From NCBI GenBank assembly GCA_021324635.1, contig JAJPIS010000073.1, forward strand, positions 59,745 through 123,744: a stretch of DNA of 64,000 nt, read 5' to 3'. Of this stretch, positions 8,416 to 17,415 are shown piece after piece. The translations under genes were made by a program, and so were the position numbers. The stretch's first letter is position 1; the number at the start of each line of letters is the position of its first letter. The notes under the pieces were generated by a model. It did not search any database and was not told the origin of the DNA. It worked only from the letters and a program-made list of their open reading frames with translations. The DNA comes from Gemmatimonadota bacterium (GTDB taxonomy: Bacteria; Gemmatimonadota; Gemmatimonadetes; Gemmatimonadales; Gemmatimonadaceae).

Positions 8416-9549
8416 GTGACCGCTGCACCGCGCAGCGCCGTGGCGGCCGACGGCGCGACCATCTTCTTCGCCGGTGGAGGGACCGGGGGCCACCTCTACC
8501 CGGGGCTGGCGATCGCCCGGACGCTGGGCCGCATCGCTCCGCAGGTTCGCGCGGTGTTCGTGGGCGCTCGGCGCGGCATCGAGCGCACGATCCTTCCCGA
8601 GCAGTCCGTCCCGTTCGCGTTGCTCGACCTGCACCCCCTCTACCGCCCGGCGGTGTGGCGGAATTGGCGGACCCTGCGCGGAGCGGTCGGCGCCTGGCGC
8701 GAGCTCGGTGCGCTGGTGGCGCGTGAGAAGCCACGGCTGGTGGTCGGGACGGGCGGATATGCGTCGGGGCTCACGCTGGCCTACGCGATCCGCCACGGCG
8801 TGCCGATCGTCCAGCAGATCGCCGACAGCCATCCGGGGCTGACCGCCCGATGGTTCACGCGCTTCTGCCGCGAGGCGTACCTGGGGTATCCCGAGGCGGC
8901 GGCGCTGCTTCCGCACGGCGCGGCGACCGCGCTGCTGGACACCGGCAATCCGATCGAGCCGCCGCCGGTACCCCGGCCTGACGCGATCCGCGCGCGGGTG
9001 CGCTGGGAGTTCCCCTCCGATGTCGCGATGGTGCTCCTCGTCTTCGGCGGCAGCCAGGGTGCCCGCGCGCTCAACGAGGCGGTGAGCGCGTGGATCGCTC
9101 ACCGTCCCGAGGGGGTCGGTGTCATCTGGGCGACCGGACAGGCGACCTACGAGGTGTACGCGCGGCACGAGGGCCCGTACGTCCGGGTGCGGCCGTACCT
9201 GGCGCCGATCGCCGAGGCCTACGCGGCGGCCGACGTTGCCGTCACGCGTGCGGGGGCGATGACGACGGCGGAGCTCTGTGCGTGGGGCATTCCGATGGTG
9301 CTCGTGCCGCTGCCCACGGCGGCCGCCGATCATCAATCCGAGAACGCGCGGGCGCTCGCCCGCGCCGGGGCCGCGATTCATCTTCCCCAGGCCACCCTGA
9401 GCCCTGCGCGCATAGGTCAGACGGTGGCGTCGCTGATCGCCGAGCCGGAGCGTCGCGCGCGGCTCGCGGCAGCGGCGCGGGACCGGGCGCGCCCGGCCGC
9501 GGCGGAGACCATTGCTCGGCGGATACTTAGCCTGTTGGATCTCAGGTGA
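8416..9549 (+). CDS. murG: UDP-N-acetylglucosamine--N-acetylmuramyl-(pentapeptide) pyrophosphoryl-undecaprenol N-acetylglucosamine transferase
   Basis: Peripheral inner-membrane glycosyltransferase that turns lipid I into lipid II. The N-terminal G-loop GGGTGGHLYPGLAIA is intact, as is the second motif FGGSQGARALNEAV, and the donor-binding region reads VTRAGAMTTAELCAWGIPMVLVPLP with a following DHQSENARALARAGAA. At 377 residues it has normal length. The GTG at 8416, 28 bases after ftsW, gives about 15 residues before the first beta strand. It is the last gene before the internal promoter of murC. Confidence 0.96.
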   Translation: MTAAPRSAVAADGATIFFAGGGTGGHLYPGLAIARTLGRIAPQVRAVFVGARRGIERTILPEQSVPFALLDLHPLYRPAVWRNWRTLRGAVGAWRELGALVAREKPRLVVGTGGYASGLTLAYAIRHGVPIVQQIADSHPGLTARWFTRFCREAYLGYPEAAALLPHGAATALLDTGNPIEPPPVPRPDAIRARVRWEFPSDVAMVLLVFGGSQGARALNEAVSAWIAHRPEGVGVIWATGQATYEVYARHEGPYVRVRPYLAPIAEAYAAADVAVTRAGAMTTAELCAWGIPMVLVPLPTAAADHQSENARALARAGAAIHLPQATLSPARIGQTVASLIAEPERRARLAAAARDRARPAAAETIARRILSLLDLR

Positions 9550-9556
9550 TTTAGCC

Positions 9557-9585
9557 TTGAGAGGGTCGTCGGCGGGACCTATATT
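9557..9585 (+). promoter_or_regulatory. Internal promoter for murC-ftsQ-ftsA
   Basis: TTGAGA at 9557-9562 and TATATT at 9580-9585 are separated by 17 bases, a near-consensus housekeeping promoter in the 50-base gap between murG and murC. The -10 box ends 14 bases before the murC ATG, so the predicted leader is only about 8 bases. This would let murC, ftsQ and ftsA be transcribed apart from the upstream wall genes. Confidence 0.75.
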
Positions 9586-9599
9586 CTCCCCGCCAACTC

Positions 9600-11003
9600 A
9601 TGCCACTCATCGATCCTGCCGATCCGCGTCCGCTCCACTTCATGGGAATCGCTGGCGCCGGCATGAGCGCGCTCGCGGAGTTGGCCGTGCGGCGTGGCGC
9701 GCGGGTCACGGGGTGCGACAGCGTCGCCGACCCGACCGGGGACCTGACACGCCTTGGCATCGCCGTCGCCCGCGGGCACGATCCGGCGCACCTCGCCGGT
9801 GCGCGGGCGCTGGTCGTGACGTCTGCTGTCCCGCGTGATCATGCGGAAGTCACGCGGGCGCGGGACCTCGGGCTTCCCGTCGTCCGTCGAGCCGAGGCGT
9901 TGGCGCAGGCCGTGGCGGGCGGCACTCTCGTCGCGATCGCGGGGACGCATGGCAAGACGACCACGACCGTCATGACGACGGACGCGCTGGCCGCAGCCGG
10001 TATGGATCCGACGGGACTGGCGGGCGGCCGGGTCGGCGCCTGGGGTGGGAACCTCCGCGCCGGCGCCGAGCGGATCTTCGTCGTCGAGGCCGACGAGTAC
10101 GATCGGTCGTTCCTGGCGCTCACCCCGACCGTAGCGGTGGTGACGAACATCGAGGCCGATCACCTCGACATCTACACGGATCTGGCCGACATTCGAGCGG
10201 CATTCGGCACATTCGTTGGCCCGGCGTCCTCGATCATCCTCTCGGCGGACGACGAGGGCGCGCGCAGCCTTCCCGTGCCGCCGACCGCCCAGGTGCTCCG
10301 CTTCGGGACCGGCTCGCCCGATGCGCGGCTGGTGGCGCGAGAGATCCGGACCACGGCGACCGGGACGCGGTTCGTGGTCGTGTTCGACGGGGAACAGCTC
10401 GGCGAGGTGGGGTTGCGTGTCCCGGGGCTCCACAACGTACGGAATGCGCTGGCTGCGATCGCCGTCGGGATCGTCCTGGACGTGCCACTCGCGAGCCTGG
10501 CGCCGGGGCTCGAGCGGTTCACCGGCGTCGAGCGTCGATTCCAGCGGCTCGGGGAGCGCGGGGGCGTGACCGTGATCGACGATTACGCTCACCACCCCAC
10601 GGAGATCCGGGCGACGCTCGACGCCGCCCGTGCGGCGTTTCCGGGGCGGCGATTGGTGATCGCGTTCCAGCCGCACCTGTATACGCGGACGCGGGACTTC
10701 GCGACCGGATTCGCCGACGCGCTGGGTGCCGCCGATGTGGTATTCCTCACCGACATCTATCCGGCTCGTGAACGCGCGATCCCCGGCGTTTCCGCCGACC
10801 TCATTGCCGTGCCGCTCGGCCGAGCGGGGCGCCCGGCCGCGTGGCAGGGCCCGCGGGACGGATTGGCGGCTGCGTTGGCCGGCGCGGCGCGGCCCGGCGA
10901 TGTCGTGCTGACCGTCGGCGCCGGTGACATCACGCGGACCGGTCCCGAGCTGCTGGAGCGCCTGGGGTCCGGATCGGGTGTCGACGCGAGACGGTCGGCG
11001 TGA
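9600..11003 (+). CDS. murC: UDP-N-acetylmuramate--L-alanine ligase
   Basis: First Mur ligase of the stem peptide pathway; adds L-Ala to UDP-MurNAc. It starts with the MurC-type HFMGIAGAGMSALAELAVRRG nucleotide-binding segment, has the P-loop GTHGKTT at 115-121 (the His is typical of MurC), then VTNIEADHLDIY and the C-terminal VIDDYAHHPTEIRATLDAAR and FQPHLYTRTRDF. It has 467 residues. The ATG is preceded by a good promoter but no clear Shine-Dalgarno sequence. No murB or ddl lies between it and ftsQ, although those genes often sit there in other bacteria. Confidence 0.96.
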   Translation: MPLIDPADPRPLHFMGIAGAGMSALAELAVRRGARVTGCDSVADPTGDLTRLGIAVARGHDPAHLAGARALVVTSAVPRDHAEVTRARDLGLPVVRRAEALAQAVAGGTLVAIAGTHGKTTTTVMTTDALAAAGMDPTGLAGGRVGAWGGNLRAGAERIFVVEADEYDRSFLALTPTVAVVTNIEADHLDIYTDLADIRAAFGTFVGPASSIILSADDEGARSLPVPPTAQVLRFGTGSPDARLVAREIRTTATGTRFVVVFDGEQLGEVGLRVPGLHNVRNALAAIAVGIVLDVPLASLAPGLERFTGVERRFQRLGERGGVTVIDDYAHHPTEIRATLDAARAAFPGRRLVIAFQPHLYTRTRDFATGFADALGAADVVFLTDIYPARERAIPGVSADLIAVPLGRAGRPAAWQGPRDGLAAALAGAARPGDVVLTVGAGDITRTGPELLERLGSGSGVDARRSA

Positions 11004-11710
11004 GCGTCGCGGGCCTTTCGGGACACACGCTGCGGCGGGGTGCCGTGGCGGCCGCCTCCGTCGCCGCCGTCGCCGCCGGCGCGTCTGCCCCCTGGTGGGG
11101 GCGGCGCGCGCTGGCCGGCCTGGCGTTCTTCCGGGTTCGGGCGGTGGAGGTCGACGGCACGCGGTATCTGTCGCCGGGCGATGTCGTCGCGCGGCTCGGC
11201 ATCGACACGACGGCGTCGGTGTGGGACGACGCCCGGCCCCTGGAGGCTCGGGTGCGGGCCCACCCCCAGGTCCGGAGCGCGACCATCGGCCGGAAGCTCC
11301 CCGGCACACTCGTCGTTCGAATCGTGGAGCGAACCCCGGTGGCCCTGGCGCCGACACCTGACGGGCTGCGAGCATATGATGCCTCGGGCGCCATGCTCCC
11401 CATCGACTTGACCCGCGTGGACCTCGATCTTCCCATCGTGATGCGACCGGATCCGCGGACCCTGGCGTTGCTCGCTGCGCTCCGCGAGCGCTCGCCGACG
11501 CTCTTCGGCCAGATCAGCGAGGTCCGGCGCGCCGCGACCGGCGATCTCCTCCTCCGGCTTCCGGCAACCGAGATCGTCGCTCCCGCCGACGCGGACGCCG
11601 CGCGGCTCGCGATGGTCGTGCCCGTCCAGGCCGACCTCGCGCGGCGGCATCTCCGGGCCGAGACGCTCGACCTGCGGTACCGCGACCAAGTCGTCGCCCG
11701 ACTCCCGTGA
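11000..11710 (+). CDS. ftsQ: Cell division protein FtsQ/DivIB with POTRA domain
   Basis: Bitopic divisome protein. After a short cytoplasmic N-terminus comes one transmembrane helix (roughly residues 15-42), then a POTRA-like segment FFRVRAVEVDGTRYLSPGDVVARLGID, and the FtsQ-type region with HPQVRSATIGRKLPGTLVVRIVERTPVAL. The 236 residues are near normal length. Its place between murC and ftsA and the GTGA overlap with murC support the call. Sequence conservation in this family is low, so the identification relies on the POTRA pattern and on context. Confidence 0.88.
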   Translation: MSVAGLSGHTLRRGAVAAASVAAVAAGASAPWWGRRALAGLAFFRVRAVEVDGTRYLSPGDVVARLGIDTTASVWDDARPLEARVRAHPQVRSATIGRKLPGTLVVRIVERTPVALAPTPDGLRAYDASGAMLPIDLTRVDLDLPIVMRPDPRTLALLAALRERSPTLFGQISEVRRAATGDLLLRLPATEIVAPADADAARLAMVVPVQADLARRHLRAETLDLRYRDQVVARLP

Positions 11711-11768
11711 GCCGGTGGTGCGCAGTGGGGCGTGGTCGTCCCGGCGGGGCGAACCCGAGGTGGCGCGC

Positions 11769-13046
11769 ATGACGGCGAGGGGTATCGTGCCCGACCGGCT
11801 CGTCGCCGGGCTCGACATCGGGTCGGCGAAGACGACCGCCATCATTGCCGAAGTGGCCGGCGAGCTGCCGCGCAACCCTCGCCTCCGCGTCCTCGGCGTC
11901 GGCCAGGCGCGAACGACGGGACTGCGGCGCGGCGTCGTGGCTGACATCGAGGAGACCACGCGGTCGATCCGGAAGTCGCTCGAGGACGCGGAGCGGATGG
12001 CCGGGGCGCATGTGACCGAGGTCTATGCCGGGATCGCCGGGGCTCACGTGCAGGCGATGACGAGCACGGGGGTGGTCGCCGTCAACGGTGATGAGATCAC
12101 GCGGGCGGACGTCGACCGGGCCAACGATGTCGCGCGGGCCCAGGCCATCCCGACCGACCGCGAGCTCCTCCACGCCATTCCGCAGGAGTACACGGTCGAC
12201 CGCAACCGCGGCATCCGCGACCCGGTGGGGATGATCGGCACGCGGCTCGAGACCGAGATGTACCTGGTCACCATCGGCGGCTCGCCGGCGGTCAATCTGC
12301 GCAAGGCGGTCGAGCGCGCCGGCTATCGCGTCCGCGAGCTCGTGCTCGAGCCGCTCGCGAGCGCGCTCAGCGTGTTGACCGAAGATGAAAAGGAGCTCGG
12401 CGTGGCGCTCGTGGAGCTGGGCGCCGGGACGACCGATCTCGCCATCTTCCACGAGGGGAAGATCCGGCAGCTCGCGAGCGTGAACTTCGGCGGCAACAGC
12501 GTCACCAACGATATCGTGCTCGGCCTCAAGGTCACGCCCGACGATGCCGACCGCCTGAAGGAGCGCTACGGCTGCGCCTACGAGCCACTCGCCGACCCCG
12601 ACCTGGCGATCCCGCTCCCCGGGACGGCCGCGCAGGGCGAGCGCGTCATCGATCATCCGTCGCTCGCGCACATCATCCACCAGCGCATGGACGAGGTGTT
12701 CGAGCTCGTCCAGCGTGAGATCACCGAGGCCGGGTATGCGCGACGCCTGAGCGCCGGCGTCGTCCTCACCGGCGGCGCCGCGGGGATGCGAGGCATGCGG
12801 GAGCTCGCCACCGACGTTTTCGGCATCGGCGTGCGCATCGGATCGCCGGCGGACAATATCGGTGGCCTGAGCGATTCTGTCGAGGCACCGCGCTTCGCGA
12901 CCGTGGTCGGCCTCGCCCAGTACGGCGCGCATCGGCTCGCGTTGACGGACGCGGCGGGCGCGGCGGGCCGCCGGCTGCATCTGTCGGCGCCCGGCATGGA
13001 TCGATGGATCGAGCGCGTCCGCATCTGGCTTCAGGATTTTTTCTGA
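11769..13046 (+). CDS. ftsA: Cell division protein FtsA
   Basis: Actin-fold ATPase that tethers FtsZ to the membrane. It opens with VAGLDIGSAKTTAIIAEV (phosphate 1 motif), has IRDPVGMIGTRLE in the 1C region, VELGAGTTDLAIFHEGKI (phosphate 2) and VVLTGGAAGMRGMRELA (adenosine motif). It ends in MDRWIERVRIWLQDFF, a short amphipathic helix of the membrane-targeting type. In-frame GTG codons lie upstream (11715, 11760), but the ATG at 11769 is chosen because GAGG (11757-11760) stands 8 bases before it and homology begins just after. This gives 425 residues. A 198-base regulatory gap follows before ftsZ. Confidence 0.94.
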   Translation: MTARGIVPDRLVAGLDIGSAKTTAIIAEVAGELPRNPRLRVLGVGQARTTGLRRGVVADIEETTRSIRKSLEDAERMAGAHVTEVYAGIAGAHVQAMTSTGVVAVNGDEITRADVDRANDVARAQAIPTDRELLHAIPQEYTVDRNRGIRDPVGMIGTRLETEMYLVTIGGSPAVNLRKAVERAGYRVRELVLEPLASALSVLTEDEKELGVALVELGAGTTDLAIFHEGKIRQLASVNFGGNSVTNDIVLGLKVTPDDADRLKERYGCAYEPLADPDLAIPLPGTAAQGERVIDHPSLAHIIHQRMDEVFELVQREITEAGYARRLSAGVVLTGGAAGMRGMRELATDVFGIGVRIGSPADNIGGLSDSVEAPRFATVVGLAQYGAHRLALTDAAGAAGRRLHLSAPGMDRWIERVRIWLQDFF

Positions 13047-13076
13047 GCGGCGCCCGTCGATTCTCATAAACGTGAT

Positions 13077-13118
13077 CGCGCGGTCGCGAACTGTGGATAA
13101 GTTCTTCGCGATCGCGCG
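13077..13118 (+). promoter_or_regulatory. Perfect DnaA box in the loop of a 14-bp inverted repeat upstream of ftsZ
   Basis: TGTGGATAA at 13092-13100 is the exact reverse complement of the consensus DnaA box TTATCCACA. It lies in a 14-base loop between CGCGCGGTCGCGAA (13077-13090) and TTCGCGATCGCGCG (13105-13118), arms that pair over 14 positions with one G-T wobble. The site is about 70 bases upstream of the ftsZ -10 box and 31 bases after the ftsA stop. A role in linking division gene expression to DnaA is inferred, not shown. Confidence 0.7.
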
Positions 13119-13168
13119 TTCTGTTTCGCATCGTCGCTCGTCGGGAGAGTGGTCGATGTCCGGAAAAA

Positions 13169-13196
13169 TGTTATATTGCCGCGTCCAAAACGCGGC
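13169..13196 (+). promoter_or_regulatory. ftsZ promoter with extended -10 and a leader hairpin
   Basis: TG-T-TATATT (13169-13177) is an extended -10 element; no good -35 box is seen 16-18 bases upstream. Directly after it, GCCGCGT (13178-13184) and ACGCGGC (13190-13196) form a 7-bp hairpin at the predicted RNA start. The leader to the ftsZ ATG would be about 60 bases. Confidence 0.6.
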
Positions 13197-13244
13197 CGGT
13201 CAGAGCCTCAAATCTCCTTCACACGCAGTGGAGCTCCGCTCGCC

Positions 13245-14468
13245 ATGATCTTCGAATTCGAAGAGAGCGCGTCGCAGAACGCCCGCATGAAAGTCGTGGG
13301 CGTGGGCGGCGGGGGCGGCAACGCGGTGAACCGAATGATCGAGGAGCACCTCGAGGGCGTGGAGTTCATCTCGGTCAACACGGACGCGCAGGCGCTGCTG
13401 AACTCGAAGTCGGACGTGAAGATCCAGATCGGCAAGAAGCTCACGCGGGGACTGGGGGCGGGTGCGAGGCCGGACATCGGCCGCCAGGCGATCGAGGAGA
13501 ATCGAGAGGAAGTGGCGCGGGTGCTGACGGGCGCCGATCTGGTGTTCATCACGTGCGGGATGGGGGGCGGCACCGGGACGGGTGCCGCCCCTGTCGCCTG
13601 CGAGCTCGCCCGCGAGGCGGGCGCCCTCACGGTCGGCATCGTCACGAAGCCGTTCCTGTTCGAGGGACGGAAGCGGATGCGGCAGGCGGAGATCGGCATC
13701 TCGGAGATGCGCAAGCACGTCGACACGATGATCGTCGTGCCCAACGAGCGGCTGCTGGCCGTCGTCGGGAAGGGGATCCCCTTCCAGGACGCGCTCAAGA
13801 AGGCGGACGAGGTGCTGCTCCACGCCACCCAGGGCATCTCCTCGCTCATCAGTGTGACCGGGCTCGTGAACGTCGACTTCGCCGACGTGCGGACGGTGAT
13901 GCAGGCCGGCGGGAGCGCTCTCATGGGGACGGGGATCGGCCGGGGGGAGAACCGCGCGATGGAAGCGGCCCAGCAGGCGATCTCGTCCCCGCTGCTCGAC
14001 AACGTGTCGATCTCGGGGGCGACCGGCGTGCTGGTCAACATCACCGGCGGCGCGGACCTCACGCTGGGTGAGGTCCATCAGATCAACGAGATCATCCATG
14101 ACGCGGTCGGCGACGACGCGGAGATCATCTTCGGCGCCGTCCACGAGCCGGCGATGCAGGGCGAGATCCGGGTCACCGTCATTGCCACGGGGTTCGACCG
14201 TCCGTCGCAGGCGCCGTCGGTCGCGCCGACCGTCGATGCCGGCAAAGGGCCGCCGGTGATCCCGTTCCCCTCCCAACGGCAGCAACGCGTGACCGGGCTA
14301 CCGCGCGCCGGCGGCTCGCCCGACGTCCGCCGCCTTCCTAGCCAGCCGGCGGCGGTGACGGACCGGGGGGGCGGCGCGATCGGCGGCCCCGGCGGGAGCG
14401 CCGGGGGCGGCGTGCAGGATCTCAGCGACATGGAGATCCCGACGTTCATTCGGAGACAGATGGATTGA
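13245..14468 (+). CDS. ftsZ: Cell division GTPase FtsZ
   Basis: Tubulin-like GTPase forming the Z ring. [16 protein letters not shown], the tubulin signature GGGTGTG at about residues 107-113, and [11 protein letters not shown] are intact. After the GTPase and C-terminal domains there is a Pro/Gly/Arg-rich linker of about 75 residues, and the protein ends in [15 protein letters not shown], the conserved peptide that binds FtsA. The frame is open further upstream, but the ATG at 13245 is the right start: the promoter and hairpin lie before it, and [21 protein letters not shown] matches the family. 407 residues. The stop overlaps the next gene's TTG start. Confidence 0.97.
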   Translation: MIFEFEESASQNARMKVVGVGGGGGNAVNRMIEEHLEGVEFISVNTDAQALLNSKSDVKIQIGKKLTRGLGAGARPDIGRQAIEENREEVARVLTGADLVFITCGMGGGTGTGAAPVACELAREAGALTVGIVTKPFLFEGRKRMRQAEIGISEMRKHVDTMIVVPNERLLAVVGKGIPFQDALKKADEVLLHATQGISSLISVTGLVNVDFADVRTVMQAGGSALMGTGIGRGENRAMEAAQQAISSPLLDNVSISGATGVLVNITGGADLTLGEVHQINEIIHDAVGDDAEIIFGAVHEPAMQGEIRVTVIATGFDRPSQAPSVAPTVDAGKGPPVIPFPSQRQQRVTGLPRAGGSPDVRRLPSQPAAVTDRGGGAIGGPGGSAGGGVQDLSDMEIPTFIRRQMD

Positions 14469-15526
14469 CGGCCGCGAGCGCTCGCGCCGTCACCTACTCG
14501 GCGGTCGCTGCGCTCGCGCTATTCACTGCGGCCTCCGCGGCACCGGCGCGACCGAGTGCGCCACGGGCGCGGTCGGCATCCGTGCCGCCGTGGGTTCAGC
14601 CTCCGGCGGGGCTCCCACGGCTGCGTCCGGTCGTCGTCCAGCCACACACGGCAACGGACACGGTCGTCGTGGCCGGGCGGATCGCCAGCAACCTGTACAC
14701 GGCCCTCGACTCCTGCGCGGCCGCGACCTTCGCACAGCGGACCCGGTGGGGGCTCGCCTGGTCGATCGCCGACATCTTCGAGTACCGGATCGATATGAGT
14801 CGGGACCTGCGGGTCGGGGACTCCTTCCGGGCGCTCGTCGAGCGCATCTCCCTCCCCGACGGAAGCGAACGGGTGGGCAGCGTGCTGGCCGTGCGGTTCG
14901 TGCTGTCCCAAGACACGATGACGGCGATCCGGTTCGTGGGGCACGGTACGCTCGCCCCGGGCGTCCCGACGGCGGCTGGCTACTACGATCTCAGGGGCCG
15001 CTCGCTCCGGGCGGCCTTCCTCCGGGCGCCGCTGGAGTTTCGTCGAATCTCCAGCGGATTCGGCATGCGCAAGCACCCGATCCTCGGCATCTGGCGGGCG
15101 CACAAGGGCACCGATTACGTGGCGGCGTTCGGCACGCCCGTCCGGGCCATTGGTGACGGCGTCGTGACCTTCGCCGGGTGGCGAGGGGGGTACGGGAATC
15201 TCGTCGAGCTGCGCCACCGCAATGGCTACGTCACTCGCTACGGCCATCTCTCCCGGTTCGCCCGCGGCACACGGCCCGGCGCGCGGGTGACGATCGGGAA
15301 GACGATCGCCTACGTCGGCATGACGGGGCTGGCCACGGCGCCGCACCTGCACTTCGAGGTGCTCGTTGGCGGCGTGCAGCGCGACCCGCGGCGCGCGCTC
15401 CGCGATCGCGGCGCCGGCGACCCGATCCCGGCCGGCGAGCGGGACGCGTTTCAGCGCCGCGCGACAACCCTCCTGGCCGCGATGACCGGCCAGGAGCGGT
15501 CGACGCCTCCCATCGCCGCGCGCTGA
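14465..15526 (+). CDS. Secreted M23-family (LytM-type) metallopeptidase
   Basis: Predicted periplasmic peptidoglycan hydrolase or divisome amidase activator. An N-terminal signal peptide (about residues 1-26) precedes a non-catalytic region of about 160 residues with [20 protein letters not shown], seen in other M23 proteins. The C-terminal peptidase domain has the zinc motif H213-x3-D217 (HKGTD) and HLH at 294-296, so it is probably active rather than a degenerate EnvC/NlpD-like factor. The TTG start at 14465 is inferred from the 4-base TTGA overlap with ftsZ. Linkage to ftsZ suggests a role at the septum; the substrate is not known. Confidence 0.85.
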   Translation: MTAASARAVTYSAVAALALFTAASAAPARPSAPRARSASVPPWVQPPAGLPRLRPVVVQPHTATDTVVVAGRIASNLYTALDSCAAATFAQRTRWGLAWSIADIFEYRIDMSRDLRVGDSFRALVERISLPDGSERVGSVLAVRFVLSQDTMTAIRFVGHGTLAPGVPTAAGYYDLRGRSLRAAFLRAPLEFRRISSGFGMRKHPILGIWRAHKGTDYVAAFGTPVRAIGDGVVTFAGWRGGYGNLVELRHRNGYVTRYGHLSRFARGTRPGARVTIGKTIAYVGMTGLATAPHLHFEVLVGGVQRDPRRALRDRGAGDPIPAGERDAFQRRATTLLAAMTGQERSTPPIAAR

Positions 15527-15577
15527 CGTCGGCGCTCCGCAGTGCTGGCTGCCGGCGGCGCCGGGGCGCGCCATCGG

Positions 15578-15583
15578 TACATT
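15578..15583 (+). promoter_or_regulatory. -10 box of a leaderless promoter
   Basis: TACATT ends 6 bases before the ATG at 15590. With normal -10 to start-site spacing, transcription would begin at the A of the ATG. No Shine-Dalgarno sequence is present in ACGACC between them, and no good -35 is seen. Confidence 0.6.
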
Positions 15584-15589
15584 ACGACC

Positions 15590-17410
15590 ATGCTGTTGTG
15601 GCTCGTGGCCGCTGCCGTCGGCCTCGCGGCTGCCGCTCTCCAGTACGGGCGCGGTGGCGGCGGCGGCTGGCTGCCGGCCGTCCTCCGCGTGCTCGCGGTC
15701 GCCGTGCTGATCGGCCTCTGGGTCGATGCACCGATCGGCCGCGGGGCACGACTCCGCCCGGAGGCGGCACTGGACGTCTCGGCGAGCTGGCTCCGCAGTG
15801 GCGACACGTCGGCCTATCGGGCGGCCATCGGCGCGGTGACGAGCGCCGGCGCCGACTCCGTGTTTCTCGTTGGCGACTCGCTCCGGGCGGGACGGCCGCC
15901 GGCGGTGCCGAACGACGTGCGGACCCGCATCCGCCCCGCCGTCGAGCACGCCCTGGCCGCCGGTCGGTCGCTGGTTCTGGTGACCGACGGAGAGCTGGAC
16001 GACCCGGATGCGCTGGCCGAGCTTCCCGCCGGATCCCGTATCGTCGTCGTGCCCCACCGGCCGGCCCTCGACGGGGGGCTCGGTACGCTCGACGCGCCCC
16101 GCGCGGCCGTCGCCGGCGACACGATCGAGCTGCGCGCGACGGTGGTTGCGGGCCCGGCGGGCGCACCCGCAGGCACGGTGGCGTTCAACTTCGAGGGGCA
16201 CCCCGCAACGCCGTCCACATCGGTCAGCGTCGACGCGCTGGCGCCGCGCGGCGAGCGCAGTGTGAGCGTCCGGGCGCCGGTCCCCGCCGGCGATGGGGCG
16301 CACCTGATCCGCGCCGTGTGGTCCGCGGCCGGAGACACCGACGGGCGCAATGACACGCTGGCGATCGCGATCGACGTCTCGCCCGCGGCCGGGGCCGTCT
16401 TCGTCAGCACATCACCCGATGAGGACGCCCGCTATGCGCTCGCCGTGTTGCGCGGGGCGCTGGCGCTGCCGACGCGAGGGTTCTTCCGGGTCGCGACCGG
16501 GCAGTGGCGCCTCGATGGCGGGCTCGCGCCCGTGGCCGAGGCCGACGTTCGACGCGCGGTCGCGACCGCGCCGCTCGTCGTGCTCCACGGGGACACCGCC
16601 ATCTTCGGCCCGCCCCGGACGGCGAGCCGGGGTTCCCTCGCGCTCCTCGTCTCGCCGGGCGGACCGTCGGCCCCGACGGCGGCCGACGAGTGGTATGCGA
16701 CCGGCGCGCCCCCGTCGCCGCTGGCGGCCGGATTGGCCGGCATCCCGTGGGACAGCCTCCCGCCGATCGACGTCGCGCCGACGGCGGCCACCGGCGAGTG
16801 GCAGGGGCTCGAGGCGAAGCGCACGCGGCGGTACGAGCGACGGGTGCCCGTGGTCGGAAGCACGATCGGGAACCGCCGGCTGGTCGTGGTGACCGCCAGC
16901 GGGTTGTGGCGGTGGCGGTTCCGTGGGGGGGTGAGCGCGGATGCCTATGCCGCCCTCTGGGGCGGGATCTTCGACTGGCTCGCCGCCGAGCGGCGCGATC
17001 TCCGCCCGGCGATCCCCGCAGACGCGCTCGTGCGCGAGGGCGACCCGATCCGCTGGCGGCGTGGCGCCGGGCTCGACTCCGTCGTGTCGCTCGTGCTCGC
17101 GAAGCGCGCGCGCGGAGCCCACCCCGACACCCTCGCGGTGCGCTTCCCGCCTGGGAGCGCCACGTCGGAGACGCCGCCGCTCGCCGCGGGCGTCTACGAT
17201 ATCCGGACGTCGGGTGGCCCGGCGCTGCTGGTCGTCAACGCGTCGCGCGAGTGGCTCCCGCGGGCTCCGACGACCCGCAGCGGCCGCACGGCGGGGATCG
17301 CACTGGCCGGTGCGTCCCTCCACCTCCGCTCGATCCCCTGGGCGTACGTGCTCGTGGTCGTCGTGCTCTGCGCCGAGTGGCTCTGGCGGCGTCGCGTGGG
17401 ACTGCGGTAA
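15590..17410 (+). CDS. Large membrane protein with periplasmic beta-rich domain, BatA/glutamine-amidotransferase-like layout
   Basis: Function not known. Two N-terminal transmembrane helices (about residues 1-20 and 28-50) and one C-terminal helix (about 580-600, followed by WRRRVGLR) enclose a long extracytoplasmic part. It includes LVLVTDGELDDPDALAELPAG, like the end of a von Willebrand A fold, an Ig-like segment, and VSADAYAALWGGIFDWL, a pattern seen in BatA-like and class-I-amidotransferase-like membrane proteins. 606 residues from the ATG at 15590, chosen because a -10 box lies 6 bases upstream. It lies 5 bases before ftsY. No catalytic residues can be assigned. Confidence 0.7.
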   Translation: MLLWLVAAAVGLAAAALQYGRGGGGGWLPAVLRVLAVAVLIGLWVDAPIGRGARLRPEAALDVSASWLRSGDTSAYRAAIGAVTSAGADSVFLVGDSLRAGRPPAVPNDVRTRIRPAVEHALAAGRSLVLVTDGELDDPDALAELPAGSRIVVVPHRPALDGGLGTLDAPRAAVAGDTIELRATVVAGPAGAPAGTVAFNFEGHPATPSTSVSVDALAPRGERSVSVRAPVPAGDGAHLIRAVWSAAGDTDGRNDTLAIAIDVSPAAGAVFVSTSPDEDARYALAVLRGALALPTRGFFRVATGQWRLDGGLAPVAEADVRRAVATAPLVVLHGDTAIFGPPRTASRGSLALLVSPGGPSAPTAADEWYATGAPPSPLAAGLAGIPWDSLPPIDVAPTAATGEWQGLEAKRTRRYERRVPVVGSTIGNRRLVVVTASGLWRWRFRGGVSADAYAALWGGIFDWLAAERRDLRPAIPADALVREGDPIRWRRGAGLDSVVSLVLAKRARGAHPDTLAVRFPPGSATSETPPLAAGVYDIRTSGGPALLVVNASREWLPRAPTTRSGRTAGIALAGASLHLRSIPWAYVLVVVVLCAEWLWRRRVGLR

Positions 17411-17415
17411 CGCAC

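Noticed and set aside
13030..13046. Run of six T at the end of ftsA as an intrinsic terminator
   Set aside because: No stable GC stem lies directly before the T-run, and it is coding sequence for the FtsA C-terminal helix.
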